16,231 bases of DNA. Origin: Helicobacter sp. (GTDB taxonomy: Bacteria; Campylobacterota; Campylobacteria; Campylobacterales; Helicobacteraceae). The notes below the pieces were generated by a model. It was not told the DNA's origin. It worked only from the letters and a program-made list of their open reading frames with translations, and ran no database searches. Made by a program: the position numbers and the translations under genes. Positions 1-6,766 of the stretch are shown here, one piece after another. Every line of letters begins with the position of its first letter. The first letter of the stretch is position 1. The stretch lies in the NCBI RefSeq assembly GCF_022511165.1, contig NZ_JAFLSB010000033.1, positions 1-16,231 on the forward strand, in the 5' to 3' direction.

Positions 1-505
1 AATCATTACTAGGATCTGGGGTTAGGTATATAAAGAGTTTATGTTTGTAATTTTTAGAATCTATATATGCTTGATAATGCTCTAATTGATTATTTGTATC
101 TTCTGTCCAAACCTTATTTTCAATTACACAAACAAAATCATTGCTTTTGCTTTCTATAAAAATATCTATGCGTCTGCTTTCATCTGTCCTCTTTTCACGC
201 TCAACTTTGGCATCATTAAAATCATTAAGGATAATATCAAAAAGTTTTATTGTTGTTATCTCGGGGTTTTTTGAATACTCTTTTAATACAATTTGTAATA
301 ATTCTTTCAAAAAAGCATCACCGAGTTTATGGCTTTCATTTGGGTTTAAGAACCAAGCTAAGAAACTAGAGTGCCTTATTTCTTGGTTTTGAAGTTGTAG
401 AGCGTTAAATACATTTAATCTACCTGTTTTTGATGTGAGGGTAATAAAATCCTCATCTAACAATAGCTCTTCTAATGCTTCTATTTTTTCTATTGAGTTA
501 TCCAT
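1..505 (-). CDS. PD-(D/E)XK nuclease superfamily protein, N-terminal part (runs off left edge)
   Basis: Translating the minus strand from the ATG at 505 gives 168 uninterrupted residues to the window edge, so the C-terminal part is missing. The sequence reads like the PDDEXK_4 family. An early block, RHSSFLAWFLNP (44-55) followed by ESHKLGDAFL (57-66), precedes a nuclease core with RRIDIFIE (111-118), VIENKVW (127-133) and NQLEHYQAY (139-147). Candidate catalytic residues are Asp114, Glu129 and Lys131, with Gln140 as the usual following motif. Family members often run to about 350-400 residues, so roughly half may be present. Biological role is unknown; relatives occur both as solitary genes and next to restriction or defence genes, and the neighbour to the left is not visible. 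The Shine-Dalgarno is weak (AAAGAAA region). The gene points away from tpx, with an 81-bp gap, and has its own possible promoter there. Family is fairly sure, function is not. Confidence 0.8.
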   Translation of the reverse strand, partial: MDNSIEKIEALEELLLDEDFITLTSKTGRLNVFNALQLQNQEIRHSSFLAWFLNPNESHKLGDAFLKELLQIVLKEYSKNPEITTIKLFDIILNDFNDAKVEREKRTDESRRIDIFIESKSNDFVCVIENKVWTEDTNNQLEHYQAYIDSKNYKHKLFIYLTPDPSND

Positions 506-530
506 TTTTATTTCTTTTTGTGGAGAATTC

Positions 531-536
531 TTTATA
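531..536 (-). promoter_or_regulatory. possible -10 element of the nuclease-family gene
   Basis: On the minus strand TATAAA lies in an AT-rich stretch about 26 bases before the ATG at 505. No -35 box is recognisable, which is common for Helicobacter sigma-70 promoters. It was judged by eye only. Read-through from tpx is an alternative. Confidence 0.25.
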
Positions 537-555
537 TCTTTTTAATGCTTACACC

Positions 556-606
556 CTTTAGAATAAAATCTATCCTAAAGTATTTATTAAGCTTTAAAAA
601 AAGCTT
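556..606 (-). terminator. weak hairpin pair at the 3' end of tpx
   Basis: Two inverted repeats sit back to back. AAGCTTT/AAAGCTT (589-606, 4-base loop) overlaps the tpx stop codon. CTTTAG/CTAAAG (556-561 and 575-580, 13-base loop) follows. Neither is GC-rich, and neither is followed by a convincing U run on the minus strand, so termination here is only a possibility. They may instead stabilise the mRNA end. Confidence 0.25.
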
Positions 607-1084
607 CGAGTTTTGCTAAATCAGGCAGATTTGTTACTTCGCTGACTAATTCTTTATAGACAATTTTTCCATTCTTTACGACAAAAACTGCTCGAGCGAG
701 CAAACCCTCAAGAGGACCATCATTAATTAAAACTCCATATTTTTGCCCAAATTCTTTAGCGAGAAAATCACTTCCCACAACCACATTATCAATGCCTTCT
801 GTAGTGCAGAATCTCCCCATAGCAAAAGGTAAATCAAGCGTTATGATAATCACTTCAGCTCCGGGAAAAGAAGCAATTTTTTTATTAAACTCTCTTGCCT
901 CGCTCGCACACACTGCAGTATCTAAACTTGGCATAGAAAGTAAAATTTGGGTTTTGCTCGATGAGCCAACCTCAATAGAGCTTAAATCTTTTGCCTTAAG
1001 TTTGACAACGGGCGCTTTATCATTTACTTCTACATTTTGCCCTTTAAGCGTGATAGGATTGCCTTTAAAATTAACTGAACTCAT
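587..1084 (-). CDS. tpx: thiol peroxidase (Tpx, atypical 2-Cys peroxiredoxin)
   Basis: Tpx reduces hydrogen peroxide and alkyl hydroperoxides in the cytoplasm or periplasmic face, using electrons from thioredoxin. The 165-residue length is normal for the family. The peroxidatic cysteine is Cys59 in PSLDTAVC (52-59), with the family's conserved Pro52 and Thr56. The resolving cysteine is Cys93 in GRFCT; this spacing matches the E. coli pair at 61 and 95. The conserved Arg of the active site is in LLARAVFV near residue 130. The start has a good AGGA Shine-Dalgarno (TTAGGATAAAAAATG). The gene begins 16 bases after the stop of the HgdB-like gene, so it is probably expressed at least partly with the two genes upstream. 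That pairing is suggestive because activase/dehydratase iron-sulfur clusters are oxygen-sensitive. Identity is near certain. Confidence 0.97.
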   Translation of the reverse strand: MSSVNFKGNPITLKGQNVEVNDKAPVVKLKAKDLSSIEVGSSSKTQILLSMPSLDTAVCASEAREFNKKIASFPGAEVIIITLDLPFAMGRFCTTEGIDNVVVGSDFLAKEFGQKYGVLINDGPLEGLLARAVFVVKNGKIVYKELVSEVTNLPDLAKLEAFFKA

Positions 1085-1100
1085 TTTTTATCCTAAAAAA

Positions 1101-2444
1101 TTAAGCTTCCGTTTCTATCGCGTGTGCTTTTTTAGCATTGCTTAGCATCAATTTAATGCGGTTTTCTTGATTGACTTTTGTTGCACCCGGATCATAGTCG
1201 ATAGAGACAATATTGCTTTGTGGATTGCGTTCTTTAATTACTTTCATCATTCCACGCCCTACGATGTGATTGGGGAGGCAGCCAAAAGGTTGGGTGCAGA
1301 CGATATTTCCCACGCCTTGCTCGATGAGTTCAAGCATTTCAGCAGTGAGTAGCCACCCCTCACCCATATTCATTGCTTGGGAAACATAGCCATCAACCAT
1401 CTTTTTTGTGTGCTTAAATGCCGTAGGAGCTCTAAATACGCCGTGTTTATTGATAGCTTTAATCATATCAAGCTGCTTGCTCGCAAAGAACCAATACACT
1501 ACGCGATAAATAAGTGCTTGCATCAGTGTGCCACCATACATTTTACCATCAACAATCGTATCATTAATGCAATAGAGGCAAAAATCCATAAAGCCCGGAA
1601 TCACCACTTCACAATCTTCGCTCAAAAGAAAATCCTCAAGGTTATTATTCCCAAGCGGAGAGAATTTAATATAAATCTCACCTACAATCCCCACACGCAC
1701 TTTTTGTTTTGTATCTCGTGGGATAGAGGCAAAATCCTCAAGGATAAGTTTCATATCTTTTTTAAGCACACTATATTTTTTCAATCCCTCATTTGTGCCC
1801 TCTGTCGTAATGCGTTTAACCCATTTGGCAACCATTGCATCAGTATCGCCCTTATTGATTTCATACGCGCGAGTTTGATTAGCAATGTGCATAATCAAAT
1901 CCCCATACACAATGCCATTAAGTAAATTTTGTAGCATTGGACGCGTAACGCTAAAGCCTTGATCAGATTCTAAGCCACTAAAATTAAGAGAAATCACAGG
2001 AATATCGCCAAATCCTGCTTTATTGAGTGCTTTGCGCAAAAGATAAATATAATTACTTGCGCGACAGCCTCCACCGGTTTGAGTGATGAGTAAGGCTACT
2101 TTGCTCAAATCCCATTTGCCACTTTTGAGCGCATCAATCATTTGCCCAATCACAAGCAGAGCAGGATAGCAAGTATCATTATGCACATTGCGCAACCCTT
2201 CATCTACTACGCCCTTGCCATCATTATGTAAAAGCTCGGCTTTATATCCGTGTAAATGCAAAATATTCACAAGTAATTCAAAATGCACAGGCAGCATCAT
2301 TGGCACAAGAATCGTATGCGTTTGTTTCATCTCTGCTGTAAAAGGCACGCGTTTAATTTCGCGCTTATTTTCTGGCTTAATAATCAGTGATTGAGAGCCT
2401 GGAGCTTGCCAAGAATTGATATGTGGAGTCATTTTTTGTGTCAT
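1101..2444 (-). CDS. HgdB/FldB-like 2-hydroxyacyl-CoA dehydratase family protein
   Basis: This 447-residue protein belongs to the CoA-dehydratase/BcrBC-like superfamily, whose members bind iron-sulfur clusters and receive electrons from an ATP-driven activase. Seven cysteines lie at 92, 127, 278, 289, 292, 383 and 389. Most are in conserved-looking blocks: NDTCYPALL, GGGCRASNY, FCLYCIND and CTQPFGCLPNHI. The C-terminal SIDYDPGATKVNQENRI block is also typical of the family. The gene starts nine bases after the stop of the 1011-residue activase protein, and its Shine-Dalgarno AAAGGA overlaps that stop, which implies translational coupling. In many Firmicutes, as I recall, the two parts are one chain of about 1400-1500 residues; the sum here is 1458. 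No CoA-transferase or hydroxyacid pathway gene is nearby, so substrate and even reaction are unknown. M5 is an alternative start, but the Shine-Dalgarno spacing favours M1. Confidence 0.85.
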   Translation of the reverse strand: MTQKMTPHINSWQAPGSQSLIIKPENKREIKRVPFTAEMKQTHTILVPMMLPVHFELLVNILHLHGYKAELLHNDGKGVVDEGLRNVHNDTCYPALLVIGQMIDALKSGKWDLSKVALLITQTGGGCRASNYIYLLRKALNKAGFGDIPVISLNFSGLESDQGFSVTRPMLQNLLNGIVYGDLIMHIANQTRAYEINKGDTDAMVAKWVKRITTEGTNEGLKKYSVLKKDMKLILEDFASIPRDTKQKVRVGIVGEIYIKFSPLGNNNLEDFLLSEDCEVVIPGFMDFCLYCINDTIVDGKMYGGTLMQALIYRVVYWFFASKQLDMIKAINKHGVFRAPTAFKHTKKMVDGYVSQAMNMGEGWLLTAEMLELIEQGVGNIVCTQPFGCLPNHIVGRGMMKVIKERNPQSNIVSIDYDPGATKVNQENRIKLMLSNAKKAHAIETEA

Positions 2445-2453
2445 AGGATTCCT

Positions 2454-5400
2454 TTAAATTGAAGTATTTTCAAGTATTTGCATTGACTTAGGCAATACTT
2501 TTGTTTTCTTTTGAGCTTGTTTTTCTTCCATAGCTCCAAGGAGTGAGCGGATTCTAATTTTAACTGCACCCAAATTACTAATCTCATCGATTTTGAGTTG
2601 GGTATAGAACTTATCGTGAGATTCTAGAATCTCACGCACTTCATCAGTAGTAATAGAATCTATCCCGCAGCCAAAGCTCACAAGCTGCACAAGCTCAAGA
2701 TTATCATCTTGGCTCACAAACGCCGCAGCATTATAAAGCCTAGAATGATAGCTCCATTGATTGAGGATATATAGCTCTCCTGCATCTGCCAAATGTCCTA
2801 CGCTATCTTCACTAAGGACGACGAGTCCAAGTGAGTTAATGAGTTTATCAATGCCGTGATTAATCTCTGGGTCAATATGATAAGGTCGCCCACAAAGCAC
2901 AATCGCTTTGAGTTTGTTTGCTCGTGCAAATTGCAGTGCTTTTTCGCCCTGCTCTTTTATATCACTTAGCCACTCATCACGCACCTCATAAGCCTTACTC
3001 ACAGCTTGGAGAAATGCTTTTTTATCTACGCCAAGCTCTTTTTTGAAAAAATCAAAACCTTTTTTCTTAAAGTCTTCTTTTTTGTGTAAGCCAAAATAAG
3101 GATAGAAAAATTTTACTTCACGCAATTTATCAACATTGGCATTGAGTAATTCTGGGTAATATGCTACCACAGGGCAGTTATAGCTATTTGTGCTTGAATC
3201 TTTATGCTTTTCATCACCTGCAAAATTATAACTCATACAAGGATAAAAGATGGTATCTACACCTTTTTTGAGCAGATTCTCAATATGTCCGTGCAAAAGT
3301 TTAGCTGGGTAGCACACCGTATCGCTTGGAATAGTATGTTGCCCTAAAGCAAAAGTCTTGCGTGTGCTCATATCAGAGACAACTACCTCATAGCCTAGCT
3401 CACTCAATAATGTATGCCAAAAGGGTAAATTTTCATACATATTAAGCCCAAGTGGAATACCGATTTTTCCTTTAGTGAGGCGGGATTTATCGATATTTTC
3501 ATAGGCACAAAGAGATTTAAGCTTATTGAGTTTATAGTCATAAAGATTTGGCAAGAAAAGCAGTTTTTTAAAGCCTAGGGGTTTATCACAACGATTGCCG
3601 GATATGAATTTTTTACCCTCACCAAAGCGATTAATGGTTAAATGGCAATTATTTCCACAAATTTTACATACACTTGCTGTGGCTGTATGCTTGAAATGCC
3701 CTAGCTCTTCTTGACTCATCGTGCTTGAATGCTCTAAGCCTAAAGCCTTTGCATAAAGGGCTGCACCAAAAGCTCCCATAAGCCCACTTATTTTAGGGCG
3801 AATCACCTCTCTGCCAATTTCTTTTTCAAAGCTACGAAGTACAGCGTTATTTAAGAATGTGCCACCTTGCACAACAATTTGTTTGCCTAAATCGTCCGCA
3901 TCACGAGCGCGTATTACTTTATAAATGGCATTTTTTACAACACTCATTGATAATCCTGCGCTTATATCCTCAATACTCGCACCCTCTTTTTGAGCTTCTT
4001 TTACCGAGCTATTCATAAATACAGTGCAACGACTGCCTAGCTCCACAGGGTGTTTTGAGCTTAAACCAAGTTTTGAGAAAGTTTGTATATCATAGCCCAT
4101 AGATTTTGCAAATGTCTCAATAAAGCTTCCACAGCCCGAACTGCACGCTTCATTAAGCATTATAGAATCTATGGTTTGGTTTTTGATATAAAAGCATTTC
4201 ATATCTTGCCCACCAATATCAATAATAAAATCTACTTTGGGGTTAAAATGTTTAGCTGCTTTTAAGTGCGCCATTGTTTCTACAAGCCCAGAATCAAGAT
4301 TAAATGCTGCCTTAATCAGTTCTTCACCATAGCCAGTAACCGCACTACCTTTAATCGTAATTTTATCACCAAAATGCTCATAAATGTAGGCAAGTTGAGA
4401 GGAAATCACTGCCACAGGATTGCCTTGATTAGAGTTATAGTATTGATAGATGATAGCATTATTGCTATCGAGTATCACAAGCTTTGTTGTCGTGCTTCCG
4501 CAATCTATGCCAATATAGGCATCAACTTTTTGATAATTATTTGCCTCATAGGCTTTATCTATATCTATCTCTTGCACACTTGCACTCTCGTGTCGCGCGA
4601 TAAAGGCATTATAATCGGATTCTGAAGCAAAGAGTGGCTCAAGGTATTTGTTTGTTGAGGCAGTATTTTTGCTTGCTTCTAATGCTTCAATAAGCGTTTT
4701 GCAAGTATAGGTTTTTTCAAGCTCTCGCGCTTGGAGTGAGACGCCAATAGCAACTGCATATTGTGCAAAATCCGGGAAAATAGCGTGCTCTTCATCAAGC
4801 TTTAATGTCTTAGCAAATCGCGCTTGTAAGCCTTTATAATAAAAAAGCGGACCTCCTAGGAATAAAATCTTGCCCTCGATTTTGCGCCCTTGCGCTAAGC
4901 CTGTGATAGTTTGATCCACCACAGCTTGAAAGATACTTGCTGTAATGTCTTCTTTATTGACGCCTTGATTGAGGAGTGGCTGCACATCGGTTTTAGCAAA
5001 TACGCCACAACGTGAAGCAATAGGATAGATTTTTTGGCATTTGAGTGAAATTTCATCAAACTCTTGGGGGGTGATAGCAAGGAGCGTAACCATTTGATCA
5101 ATAAATGCACCCGTTCCACCAGCACAAGAGCCATTCATTCGCTCTTCTGTTCCGCCGGTGAGGAAAATGATTTTTGCATCTTCTCCACCTAGTTCAATGA
5201 CTGCATCAGCATCAGGCACAAGATGTTTTACCGCACCTGCAGTCGCAAAAACTTCTTGCACAAAATCAATCCCGGTGGCTTTGCAGATACCAAATCCTGC
5301 TGAGCCAGAAATAGCGACTTTAAGTTCTCTATCACCGACAATATCTGTGATTTTTTGCACAATTTCTATGCTTTTTTCACGCACTTTTGAATAGTGCCGC

Positions 5401-5489
5401 TCATAGACTTGAAAGAGTATGTTATCTCCGTCCATAAGCGCAACTTTTGCGGTTGTGCTTCCTATATCAATCCCTAAAGTCAAGCTCAT
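2454..5489 (-). CDS. double BadF/HgdC-type acyl-CoA dehydratase activase fused to DUF2229/HgdB-like module
   Basis: The chain has 1011 residues and several modules. The first ASKHA ATPase (about 1-255) shows GIDIGSTTAK (6-15), ELGGEDAK (99-106), GSCAGGTGAF with Cys122, and SRCGVF with Cys161. The second (about 322-585) repeats the plan with GIDCGSTTTK (327-336), DIGGQDMKC (424-432), EACSSGCGSF (Cys449, Cys453) and SRCTVF with Cys488. In homodimeric activases such as HgdC, equivalent cysteines from two subunits hold one [4Fe-4S] cluster, so here the two halves probably form an intrachain pseudo-dimer. A Cys608/611/615/634 site follows. The C-terminal DUF2229 module contains DTVCYPAKL (Cys726), FYPCMSY (Cys751), GRPYHIDPEINHG (867-879) and SFGCGID (Cys941). 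The predicted role is ATP-dependent electron transfer to itself and/or the following HgdB-like protein, in the cytoplasm. A TAGGAG Shine-Dalgarno precedes the ATG. Substrate is unknown. Confidence 0.9.
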   Translation of the reverse strand: MSLTLGIDIGSTTAKVALMDGDNILFQVYERHYSKVREKSIEIVQKITDIVGDRELKVAISGSAGFGICKATGIDFVQEVFATAGAVKHLVPDADAVIELGGEDAKIIFLTGGTEERMNGSCAGGTGAFIDQMVTLLAITPQEFDEISLKCQKIYPIASRCGVFAKTDVQPLLNQGVNKEDITASIFQAVVDQTITGLAQGRKIEGKILFLGGPLFYYKGLQARFAKTLKLDEEHAIFPDFAQYAVAIGVSLQARELEKTYTCKTLIEALEASKNTASTNKYLEPLFASESDYNAFIARHESASVQEIDIDKAYEANNYQKVDAYIGIDCGSTTTKLVILDSNNAIIYQYYNSNQGNPVAVISSQLAYIYEHFGDKITIKGSAVTGYGEELIKAAFNLDSGLVETMAHLKAAKHFNPKVDFIIDIGGQDMKCFYIKNQTIDSIMLNEACSSGCGSFIETFAKSMGYDIQTFSKLGLSSKHPVELGSRCTVFMNSSVKEAQKEGASIEDISAGLSMSVVKNAIYKVIRARDADDLGKQIVVQGGTFLNNAVLRSFEKEIGREVIRPKISGLMGAFGAALYAKALGLEHSSTMSQEELGHFKHTATASVCKICGNNCHLTINRFGEGKKFISGNRCDKPLGFKKLLFLPNLYDYKLNKLKSLCAYENIDKSRLTKGKIGIPLGLNMYENLPFWHTLLSELGYEVVVSDMSTRKTFALGQHTIPSDTVCYPAKLLHGHIENLLKKGVDTIFYPCMSYNFAGDEKHKDSSTNSYNCPVVAYYPELLNANVDKLREVKFFYPYFGLHKKEDFKKKGFDFFKKELGVDKKAFLQAVSKAYEVRDEWLSDIKEQGEKALQFARANKLKAIVLCGRPYHIDPEINHGIDKLINSLGLVVLSEDSVGHLADAGELYILNQWSYHSRLYNAAAFVSQDDNLELVQLVSFGCGIDSITTDEVREILESHDKFYTQLKIDEISNLGAVKIRIRSLLGAMEEKQAQKKTKVLPKSMQILENTSI
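2615..2636. repeat. 22-bp perfect palindrome inside the activase gene
   Basis: The half-site CGTGAGATTCT is followed immediately by its exact reverse complement, with the centre between 2625 and 2626. It encodes residues 952-958 of the activase protein (REILESH), about 160 bases before the stop. In RNA it could fold into a stem of about nine pairs with a four-base loop. Its role is unknown. Confidence 0.9.
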
Positions 5490-5525
5490 AAAAACTCCTA
5501 CATTTATTTAAAACATTGGAGCGCG

Positions 5526-5531
5526 ATTTTA
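5526..5531 (-). promoter_or_regulatory. possible -10 element of the activase-dehydratase-tpx unit
   Basis: TAAAAT on the minus strand lies in the 52-bp gap ahead of the activase gene, about 36 bases before its ATG. No -35 box is clear. The gap also separates this unit from the ADP-heptose unit upstream, and read-through from that unit is possible because no terminator is visible. Confidence 0.3.
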
Positions 5532-5541
5532 ACACAAAAAA

Positions 5542-6192
5542 TTAACAACAGCAAACCTGCACAATATCTTTGTGAATGCGTATCCACACATCTACATCAA
5601 GGGTGATATGCTGCTTACATTTACAGCAAGAAAGGTTTGCATTTTGCAGAGCAAGAAGCTCTTTTTGTCTTATATCTGGGCGAGATTCTAAAAGTTGAAG
5701 CCATTGATAGGAAAATACATACACGCTTAAAGTGCTATTAATCACTTCTCCTTCACGCATTTGGCTTAAAATATCACTACACATTGGACAAAGTTCAAGC
5801 GGATAGTCATTATAAAGCCCCACTTCGCTCAAACCTTGCTTTACGCTCACACTAAAGGCGTTTTTTGTGCTTTTTTTGGCAATGTAATGTCGTGTATCAA
5901 GTGTGCGGGCTTTGTTTGCAGGACTAAAATCATTAGCAATCTCACTGCATACGCAAAAATGTAATTTGGGTAATCCATAAGCTTGAGATTGTTTGTAGCT
6001 AATGCGATTTTCATATAAAAACACAGGTATCAGCACCCCATCACTTAAAAGTGCATAAATAAAATAATGCCCAAAAACTACATCTAAAAGTGCAATATTC
6101 ACACCATCGGCATAGAGTGCATCTTGCAAGGTATCTTTAATCACATCTTTTTGTGTGCTTTGTAGGGATTGGAGTGTTTTAGGCAGGAGCAT
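5542..6192 (-). CDS. cysteine-rich protein of unknown function, last gene of the ADP-heptose unit
   Basis: I do not recognise this 216-residue protein. Ten cysteines are grouped as CVC (80-82), LCPMC (134-138), SCCKC (188-192) and a terminal CCC (214-216), suggesting one or two zinc-ribbon-like metal sites. The block from about residue 75 to 141 has this order: LHFCVC, then RHYIAKK, then FSVSV, then LCPMC. That resembles a small zinc-binding domain found before some bacterial nuclease-like proteins, but this is a loose impression. There is no signal peptide or membrane segment. The frame stays open up to an ATG at 6342, inside gmhA. I chose the ATG at 6192 because it has a GGAAAA stretch upstream and overlaps the gmhA 3' end by only 14 bases, like its neighbours. 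Overlap with gmhA implies co-expression. A role in heptose metabolism is possible but not shown. Confidence 0.7.
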   Translation of the reverse strand: MLLPKTLQSLQSTQKDVIKDTLQDALYADGVNIALLDVVFGHYFIYALLSDGVLIPVFLYENRISYKQSQAYGLPKLHFCVCSEIANDFSPANKARTLDTRHYIAKKSTKNAFSVSVKQGLSEVGLYNDYPLELCPMCSDILSQMREGEVINSTLSVYVFSYQWLQLLESRPDIRQKELLALQNANLSCCKCKQHITLDVDVWIRIHKDIVQVCCC

Positions 6193-6766
6193 TGGCTGTT
6201 TTTTCCATACTTGCTTGTTCAATAATATCACACAAAATGTGAATAATGAGGATATGCAATTCTTGGATTCTAGGCGTGTCGCTACTTGGCATAACAAGAT
6301 TAATATCGCATATTTCATTGAGCTTGCCTCCATCACGCCCACTTAGCCCGATGATAGCGCACCCTCGCTCACGCGCACTCGCAGCGGCTTTGAGGACATT
6401 TGCAGAGTTGCCACTTGTGGAGATACCAAAGAGAACATCACCTTTTTTGGCTAAAGCCTCTACTTGACGCGAAAATACATATTCAAAGCCATAGTCGTTG
6501 CCAATCGCTGTAAGCGCGGAGGTATCTACACTTAGAGCGATACCTGCTATGCCCTTGCGCTCTCTTTTGTATCTTCCTGTGAGTTCAGCAGCAAAATGCT
6601 GCGCATCAGCAGCCGAGCCACCATTTCCACAGATAAGAATCTTGCCTCCTTGCGCGAGGGATTGCGTGAGTAAAAGCGCGGCTTTTTCTACTTGCTCATT
6701 TAAATCAAAGATTTTTTGCGCGCTTTGTAAATGTGCTTGAAATTCAGATTCTATAAATGTTTTCAT
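6179..6766 (-). CDS. gmhA: sedoheptulose 7-phosphate isomerase (phosphoheptose isomerase)
   Basis: GmhA converts sedoheptulose 7-phosphate to D-glycero-D-manno-heptose 7-phosphate, the first step towards LPS core heptose, in the cytoplasm. The 195-residue chain is a single SIS domain of normal length. It shows CGNGGSAADAQH (46-57), AELTGR (60-65), a phosphate loop STSGNSA (116-122) and QELHILIIH (168-176). By alignment with E. coli GmhA (His61, Glu65, Gln172, His180), the likely zinc/catalytic residues are His57, Glu61, Gln168 and His176. The ATG overlaps the hldE TGA as ATGA, and a consensus AAGGAGG Shine-Dalgarno lies six bases upstream inside the end of hldE. The 3' end overlaps the next gene by 14 bases. 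Identity is near certain. Confidence 0.97.
   Translation of the reverse strand: MKTFIESEFQAHLQSAQKIFDLNEQVEKAALLLTQSLAQGGKILICGNGGSAADAQHFAAELTGRYKRERKGIAGIALSVDTSALTAIGNDYGFEYVFSRQVEALAKKGDVLFGISTSGNSANVLKAAASARERGCAIIGLSGRDGGKLNEICDINLVMPSSDTPRIQELHILIIHILCDIIEQASMEKTANAPA

Noticed and set aside
1377..1925. 182-codon plus-strand open frame
   Set aside because: It lies opposite the HgdB-like gene, has no family-like motifs and no ribosome-binding site; the minus-strand protein explains the sequence.
5066..5071. run of six G in the activase gene as a phase-variation tract
   Set aside because: Too short for the slippage-prone tracts known in Helicobacter, and the frame is intact; no longer G/C run was seen in the window.
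6193..6342. 50-residue N-terminal extension of the cysteine-rich protein
   Set aside because: It would overlap most of the gmhA 3' region, reads as an out-of-frame copy of it, and the ATG at 6192 fits the unit's spacing better.
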